A DNA stretch of 64,000 nucleotides from Amycolatopsis umgeniensis (GTDB taxonomy: Bacteria > Actinomycetota > Actinomycetes > Mycobacteriales > Pseudonocardiaceae): positions 8,122,001 through 8,186,000 of the forward strand of contig NZ_JACHMX010000001.1 in NCBI RefSeq assembly GCF_014205155.1. Direction: 5' to 3'. The notes beneath the pieces were generated by a model. It had not been told where the DNA came from and ran no database searches. It was given only the letters and a program-made list of their open reading frames with translations. This document shows, piece by piece, positions 59,902-64,000 of the stretch. Both the position numbers and the translations under genes were made by a program. Positions within the stretch are counted from its first letter, which is position 1; each line of letters begins with the position of its first letter.

Positions 59902-61161
59902 GTGTCCGAGACGTTTCTCCCTGAACTGCCGCAGGAGCTGTGGCGTGCTGGCAAGCTGGAGCTTGCTCATGGCGTGCTGCAGTTCCTGCAGCTGATGCGG
60001 ATCGCCTCCGCCGGGTTGGGGCGGTATCTGGCGGAGGTCGAGTCCCGGGGCGCGAAAGACCTCTACGGCTACGGTTCCACGGCGGCGTGGTTCGCTGATG
60101 TGGCCGGGTTGTCGCGGGGTGAGGCCGGTCCGATCGTGAGTCAGGCGATCGCGCTGAACCCGACCCGAGCGTTGGACGGCACCGAGGTTCCGGCGATGGC
60201 GCCCGCGACCGGTGCGGCTGCCGCCGAGGGCGCTATCGGGAGTGAACGGATCAAGCAGATCCTGGACATTCTGGCCCGGATTCCGTCGGGCACCTCGGTC
60301 GAGGATCGGGAGTGCGCGGAGAAGACCCTCGCTGATCTGGCGCGGGACGCGGGTCCTCGGCAGGTGTCGAAGCTCGGGGACAACCTGCTGGCCTGGCTCG
60401 ACCCTGATGGGAACGAACCCAAAGACCCGGAACCGAAGCAGCCCTGTCGTGAAGTCACGCTGGAACGGCGCAAGGACGGGTTCTGGACACTGAACGGCCT
60501 CCTCGACGACGAACTCGGTGCCCGCACCGCCGCAGCCCTCGAGGCCTACGCGGCACCACCCCCGATCGACGAATCCGGCCAAGCGGATCTGCGCACCAAA
60601 GCCGAGCGTCAAGGTGATGCGTGGGCCGAACTCCTGGACTTGGCGGTCGCGTGTCCTGATCAGCCTGGGACCAACGGCTACCGGACTCTGATCCACGTGA
60701 CCATCGGGCTCGAGGAACTCAAGACCGGGCTCGGCACCGCCTGCGTGGACTTCATCGGAAAGATGACCGCCCGCGAGGCACGGATGGCCGCGTGCGATTG
60801 CCTGATGTTGCCGGTCGTGCTCAGTGCGGCTGGTGAGCCGTTGGATGTGGGGCGGTTGAAGCGGTTCGTCACCCCCGCCCAGCGCCGAGCCCTCAACATC
60901 CGCGACCGAGGCTGCGCCTTCCCCAGCTGTCACCGCAGACCGAGGAACTGTCACGCCCACCACATTGATCACTGGGCAGACGGCGGCCCCACCGACCTCC
61001 GCAACCTCGTCCTGCTCTGCGGGTTCCACCACCGCCTGATCCACCACGGCGACTGGCAAGTCCGGATGGCAGCCGATGGGTTACCGGAGTTCATCCCACC
61101 CCAGTACCTGGACCCGCTACAACGAGCCCGGCGCAACACACTCCACCGCGCCCACGCATGA
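59902..61161 (+). CDS. DUF222-HNH endonuclease-like protein (13E12 repeat family)
   Basis: 419 residues from a GTG at 59902; an ATG at 59878 overlaps the SOS box and is less likely. The N-terminal DUF222 region (ELAHGVLQFLQLMRIASAGLGRYL, YGSTAAWFADVAGLSRGEAG) leads into a C-terminal HNH nuclease: RDRGCAFPSCHRRPRNCHAHHIDHWADGG, then NLVLLCGFHHRLIHHG, with zinc-type Cys and the HNH His residues. This is the abundant actinobacterial 13E12 family, DNA-damage induced in mycobacteria. Whether it is a mobile nuclease or a repair protein is unknown. It follows the STAND island on the same strand and precedes a tandem repeat. Confidence 0.88.
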   Translation: MSETFLPELPQELWRAGKLELAHGVLQFLQLMRIASAGLGRYLAEVESRGAKDLYGYGSTAAWFADVAGLSRGEAGPIVSQAIALNPTRALDGTEVPAMAPATGAAAAEGAIGSERIKQILDILARIPSGTSVEDRECAEKTLADLARDAGPRQVSKLGDNLLAWLDPDGNEPKDPEPKQPCREVTLERRKDGFWTLNGLLDDELGARTAAALEAYAAPPPIDESGQADLRTKAERQGDAWAELLDLAVACPDQPGTNGYRTLIHVTIGLEELKTGLGTACVDFIGKMTAREARMAACDCLMLPVVLSAAGEPLDVGRLKRFVTPAQRRALNIRDRGCAFPSCHRRPRNCHAHHIDHWADGGPTDLRNLVLLCGFHHRLIHHGDWQVRMAADGLPEFIPPQYLDPLQRARRNTLHRAHA

Positions 61162-61208
61162 TCCGAGGAGCCCGCCACCACCCCCGCCGGCGACGGGCCC
61201 CTCGGCAT

Positions 61209-61770
61209 GCCCACACCACCCGAGAGCAGACCTGCCGGTCACGACCTCCGGCCGGCAATCGGGCGAGGAAGATGCACTCGACGTCGGCAATCCTTCCCGC
61301 TCAACCACGCCGGAAGCCAGCACGAACCTCGCAAGGTCACCCGGACAGGACCCGACCTGGCGGACAAGCAGTTAGCGGTCCGCGAACCGGAGGAGCTTGC
61401 CCACACCACCCGAGAGCAGACCTGCCGGTCACAACCTCCGGCCAACGACCGGCAAGGAAGATGCACTCAACGTCCGCAATCCTTCCCACTTAACCACGCC
61501 GGAAACCAGCAAGATCCCCGCAAGGTCACCCAGGCAAGACCCGGCCCAACGGACAAGCGGATAGCGATCCGCGAACCCGAGGAGCATGCCCACGCCACCC
61601 GAGAGCAGACCTGCCGGTCACGACCTCCGGCCGACAAACCGGCGAGGAAGATGCACTCAACGTCCGCGATCCTCCCCGCTCAACCACCCCAGAAACCAGC
61701 ACGAACCCCGCAAGGTCACCCAGGCAAGACCCGACCTAACGAACAACCAAATACCGGTCCGCCAGAACCC
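61209..61770. repeat. Three tandem ~190-bp repeats downstream of the HNH gene
   Basis: Copies start at 61209, 61399 and 61588 (periods 190 and 189), each beginning GCCCAC(A/G)CCACCCGAGAG and containing CTGCCGGTCAC, GCAAGGTCACC and AAGATGCACTC. A unit length that is not a fixed multiple of 3 argues against coding, although the region is open in several frames. No gene is supported in 61162-61780. The repeat could be an HNH-associated array, a structured RNA array or satellite DNA. Confidence 0.75.
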
Positions 61771-61780
61771 GACTCACCAC

Positions 61781-62314
61781 TCACAACCACCCGGATGTCG
61801 CGAAAGCCGATTCTCCCCGCCCGATTCTCCGATAGAAGCACACCCGATCCTGACCAGGACCGTCGTAGTCGCTGTGCAAGGAAAGACCGTCCACCACTCG
61901 ATCCCCGGCTTCGAGGGTGAACCCCATGGCGCGGTGAAAGGCAATGGATCCGGCGTTCCCCGGCGAAGTGATCGCCCGGACCTCCGTGCGGCCCGCCTCG
62001 GCGGCGCGCTGGAAGAAGGTCGTGTACAGACGGCGAGCTGCGCCTTGCCCGCGAAGCGTCGGGTCCACTCCCACGAAATGGACGTACGCCTCGGTCTCGT
62101 TGTCGGCGGAGTAGAAGCCGACGAGGAAAGCCCTGATGCCGGATTCGTCCTCCAGGACCAGGCTCGTGCCGGAGAAGAACTGCAAGAACAGTTTGGGGAG
62201 CAGGAGGGAGAGTTCGCGGGCCTGTTCGGGAGTACGCGAGTCGCCCCACCACTGGTGCACGCATTCGACGATCGTGGCGTGGTCGGAGACGCGGGCTCGG
62301 CGCGGGTCGGGCAT
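61781..62314 (-). CDS. GNAT-family N-acetyltransferase
   Basis: ATG at 62314 with AGAGGA upstream; 177 residues. GNAT fold: N-terminal RRARVSDHATIVECVHQWW, then VHFVGVDPTLRGQGAARRLYTTFF, where RGQGA is the acetyl-CoA pyrophosphate loop (motif A), and SIAFHRAMGFTLE (motif B). The substrate is unknown. The C-terminal residues AFATSGWL are encoded by sequence resembling the TGTCGCGAAAGCC hairpin repeat at 21134, suggesting an insertion has remodelled the end of the gene. Confidence 0.85.
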   Translation of the reverse strand: MPDPRRARVSDHATIVECVHQWWGDSRTPEQARELSLLLPKLFLQFFSGTSLVLEDESGIRAFLVGFYSADNETEAYVHFVGVDPTLRGQGAARRLYTTFFQRAAEAGRTEVRAITSPGNAGSIAFHRAMGFTLEAGDRVVDGLSLHSDYDGPGQDRVCFYRRIGRGESAFATSGWL

Positions 62315-62376
62315 GAGGTTCCTCTCGGGGATGATCTTGTCGCACAGGGGATCACAGCCGGATCTTTTCCGCGACA

Positions 62377-63123
62377 ATGGCCGGCATGGAGGCAGTTGAG
62401 GTCGTCGTCGCGCACCATGAGTGCGCGACTCTGCGTGTCGGAGATCTGTTCCTGAAGATCGACGCCGATCAGACGCGCACTGACGTCGAGGTCGAGGCGA
62501 TGGCCCTGGCGCCGATCCCGACGCCGGAGGTCCTGTGGCGGAAACCGCCCGTGCTCGCGCTGGCCGTCCTTCCGGGCAGAGCGCTCGGCCGCCTTGGCGA
62601 GCCGTCCACCGCGTCGTCGGCTGCGTGGGCCGCGGCGGGGGCCGCGGTACGGAAGGTGCACGACGCGCCGTTGCCTCCGTGGCCGGGCCGGAGCCCTGAT
62701 GATTTCGCGGCGCGGCTCGATGCCGAATGCGAGTGGCTCATCACCACCGGTGTCCTCCCCGCCGACCTGGTCACGCGCAACCGCCGGATCGCCGAGGCCG
62801 CGCTCCGGCCGTGGAAACCAGTGTTCATCCACGGTGATCTGCAGATCGCCCACGTCTTCGCCGACGGAGACGAGATCACCGGCGTGCTCGATTGGACCGA
62901 GGCCGCTCGAGGTGATGCCTTGTTCGACCTCGCCACCTTGACGCTCGGGCACGAAGAACACCTCGGCGACGTCATCGCGGGCTACGGTACCGACGTCGAC
63001 CTCGACGTGATCCGCGCGTGGTGGTCGATACGCAGTCTGCTGGGGATCCGCTGGCTGGTCGAGCACGGCTTCGACCCGGCCTCACCGGGGTGCGAAATCG
63101 ACGTCCTGAAGTCCGGAATGTGA
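62377..63123 (+). CDS. Aminoglycoside phosphotransferase-fold (APH) kinase-like protein
   Basis: 248 residues (ATG 62377; an alternative at 62386). The catalytic loop reads FIHGDLQIAHVF: H152 and D154 are present but the usual Asn of HxDxxxxN is His159. The metal Asp is in GVLDWTEAARGD. The N-lobe Lys is probably in LFLKIDA. Such short APH-like proteins phosphorylate small molecules; antibiotic resistance should not be assumed. Divergent from the GNAT gene, with 62 bp between starts. Confidence 0.8.
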   Translation: MAGMEAVEVVVAHHECATLRVGDLFLKIDADQTRTDVEVEAMALAPIPTPEVLWRKPPVLALAVLPGRALGRLGEPSTASSAAWAAAGAAVRKVHDAPLPPWPGRSPDDFAARLDAECEWLITTGVLPADLVTRNRRIAEAALRPWKPVFIHGDLQIAHVFADGDEITGVLDWTEAARGDALFDLATLTLGHEEHLGDVIAGYGTDVDLDVIRAWWSIRSLLGIRWLVEHGFDPASPGCEIDVLKSGM

Positions 63124-63143
63124 AGCCGGAGAACGACGCCTGG

Positions 63144-63167
63144 ATATATCAATCCATATTGATGTAT
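63144..63167. promoter_or_regulatory. ArsR-type operator
   Basis: ATATATCAAT-CCAT-ATTGATGTAT, a 24-bp dyad with one mismatch and the ATCAA/TTGAT half-sites typical of ArsR/SmtB repressors, ending 10 bp before the GTG of the ArsR/phosphatase fusion. It probably overlaps that promoter. Confidence 0.75.
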
Positions 63168-63177
63168 CGTCCGGCTG

Positions 63178-63933
63178 GTGGAGATCGCCGGACCGTCGGA
63201 GCCGCCGCCGTTCGTGCGGCTGGCGAGTGATCCGCTGCGCTGGCGCTTGCTGCGCGAGCTGGCACACGGCGACCGCCGGGTGCGGGAGTTGGTGGAGATC
63301 GTCGGGCAGCCGCAGAACCTGGTGTCCTACCACTTGCGCAAGTTGCGGGCCGCGGAGCTGGTCACAGCCCGGCGGAGCAGCTTCGACGGCCGAGACACCT
63401 ACTACCACCTCGATTTGAAGCAGTGCGCGGACTCCCTGGCCGAGGCGGGAAGCGCACTGCACCCTGGCCTCGTGCCGAACCGGGTGGACGCGACGCGGAC
63501 AGCGTCCCGGCCCAAGGTGCTGTTCTTGTGTACCGGCAACAGCGGCCGGTCGCCGATGGCCGAGGCGTTGCTACGGCATCGAGCCGGTGGGTCGGTGGAC
63601 GTGTCCAGCGCGGGAAGCCGGCCGAAACCGTTGCATCCCGATGCCGTGCGGGCCCTCGCCGAGCGCGGCATCTCGCTGGAGCACGAACCGGTCCATGTGG
63701 ACAGCCTTCGGCGCAGGCGTTTTCACTGGGTGATCAGCCTGTGCGACCGTGTCCGCGAGGTCCGCCCGGAATTCCCCGGGCATCCGCGCGTCGTCCACTG
63801 GAGCCTGCCGGACCCGGCCGGGGAAGCCAGTGAAGCGGGGGAGACCTGTCCGGCGTTCCGTCGTCTCGCCGTCGAGCTGGACAGCCGGATCGGGTTCCTG
63901 ACCTCCCGAATCGATGAGGTGAGAAAGGCATGA
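63178..63933 (+). CDS. ArsR-type repressor fused to low-molecular-weight protein tyrosine phosphatase/arsenate reductase
   Basis: 251 residues, GTG start at 63178. Residues 8-85: ArsR winged helix (RLASDPLRWRLLRELAHGDRRVRELVEIVGQPQNLVSYHLRKL). No CxC metal site is evident in the HTH part; C83 lies just after it. Residues 112-250: LMW-PTP/ArsC fold with P-loop LCTGNSGRSP (C118, R124) and the general acid Asp in SLPDPAG. Fusions of this type are found in actinobacterial arsenic-type operons. The regulator probably binds the dyad at 63144. The following gene starts in an ATGA overlap. Confidence 0.85.
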   Translation: MEIAGPSEPPPFVRLASDPLRWRLLRELAHGDRRVRELVEIVGQPQNLVSYHLRKLRAAELVTARRSSFDGRDTYYHLDLKQCADSLAEAGSALHPGLVPNRVDATRTASRPKVLFLCTGNSGRSPMAEALLRHRAGGSVDVSSAGSRPKPLHPDAVRALAERGISLEHEPVHVDSLRRRRFHWVISLCDRVREVRPEFPGHPRVVHWSLPDPAGEASEAGETCPAFRRLAVELDSRIGFLTSRIDEVRKA

Positions 63934-64000
63934 CTTCGGAATCGGTGGAGTTCCACACCGGGCTGGGCGTCCGGTTCCGCGGCGATGTCGCCACCGGGCC
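63930..64000 (+). CDS. Start of a gene coupled to the ArsR/phosphatase fusion, cut by the window end
   Basis: The ATG at 63930 overlaps the preceding stop (ATGA). Only 23 residues are visible (MTSESVEFHTGLG...), too few to name a family. It is probably part of the same ArsR-controlled operon. Confidence 0.55.
   Translation, partial: MTSESVEFHTGLGVRFRGDVATG

Noticed and set aside
61209..61770. CRISPR array
   Set aside because: Units are ~190 bp with no short direct repeat/spacer pattern and no cas genes.
61207..61920. 237-codon frame through the tandem repeats
   Set aside because: The repeat period of 189/190 breaks frame conservation between copies, the peptide is low-complexity and the 3' part is antisense to the GNAT gene.
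1..64000. Prophage, integrative element, tRNA or rRNA
   Set aside because: No integrase, phage structural genes, att-like repeats at boundaries, or recognisable tRNA/rRNA sequence; only an IS5-type remnant was seen.

Overview
The window is GC-rich DNA with many GTG starts, tight 4-bp start/stop overlaps and long palindromic intergenic hairpins. The gene families present (standalone and modular NRPS genes with MbtH, class III cyclase-STAND proteins, GntR/Crp/MerR regulators, FeS photolyase, DUF222-HNH gene) point to a filamentous actinobacterium, most likely Pseudonocardiaceae and perhaps Amycolatopsis. The taxonomic call is inference. I saw no rRNA, tRNA or CRISPR.

Left part (1-21077): a GH5 glycosidase fragment, an isochorismatase-fold hydrolase, a LysR regulator facing a two-gene oxidoreductase operon, and an accessory island (about 4170-8450). 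In the island a nucleotide-cyclase/NB-ARC gene and a caspase/P-loop gene are both cut off at one shared junction near 5480. The island ends at an IS5-type transposase remnant that has removed the stop codon of an alpha/beta hydrolase. Next come an ArsR-type regulator, a secreted protein, a Crp - MazG-like - glycosyltransferase operon converging on a full-length cyclase/NB-ARC/TPR gene, a MerR/B12-type regulator beside an FeS-type (6-4) photolyase, a DinB-fold protein, and a GntR/hydrolase pair.

Central part (21435-51180): a ~30 kb nonribosomal peptide cluster. It has a standalone A and PCP, NRPS-1 (C-A-T-C-A-T), a SyrP-like hydroxylase, MbtH, an SbnA-like and an SbnB-like enzyme (together a 2,3-diaminopropionate pathway), an MFS exporter, and NRPS-2 (C-A-T-C-A-T-TE) whose thioesterase carries Cys instead of Ser. 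An amidase, two LuxR-type regulators, an OTCase-like carbamoyltransferase with both ornithine-binding motifs changed, a threonine-dehydratase-like PLP enzyme and two lantibiotic-dehydratase-like proteins complete it. My reading is a peptide of about five residues containing diaminopropionate or beta-ureidoalanine, with predicted Thr and Asn-type residues in the last two modules, possibly dehydrated or tRNA-dependently modified by the LanB-like pair and released by a Cys-TE that might close a strained ring.

Right part (51365-64000): a co-directional conflict/defence-type island. A standalone class III cyclase-like protein is translationally coupled to an nSTAND-WD40 protein, followed by a membrane-anchored WD40 protein and a NACHT protein. 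Then come an SOS-box-controlled DUF222-HNH gene, a three-copy ~190-bp tandem repeat, a GNAT, an APH-like kinase, and an ArsR/low-molecular-weight phosphatase fusion with its operator. Cyclase-domain paralogues occur three times in the window, twice fused to an NB-ARC ATPase and once split but coupled to a STAND protein. This is a Rosetta-stone argument that cyclase and STAND NTPase form one signalling unit.
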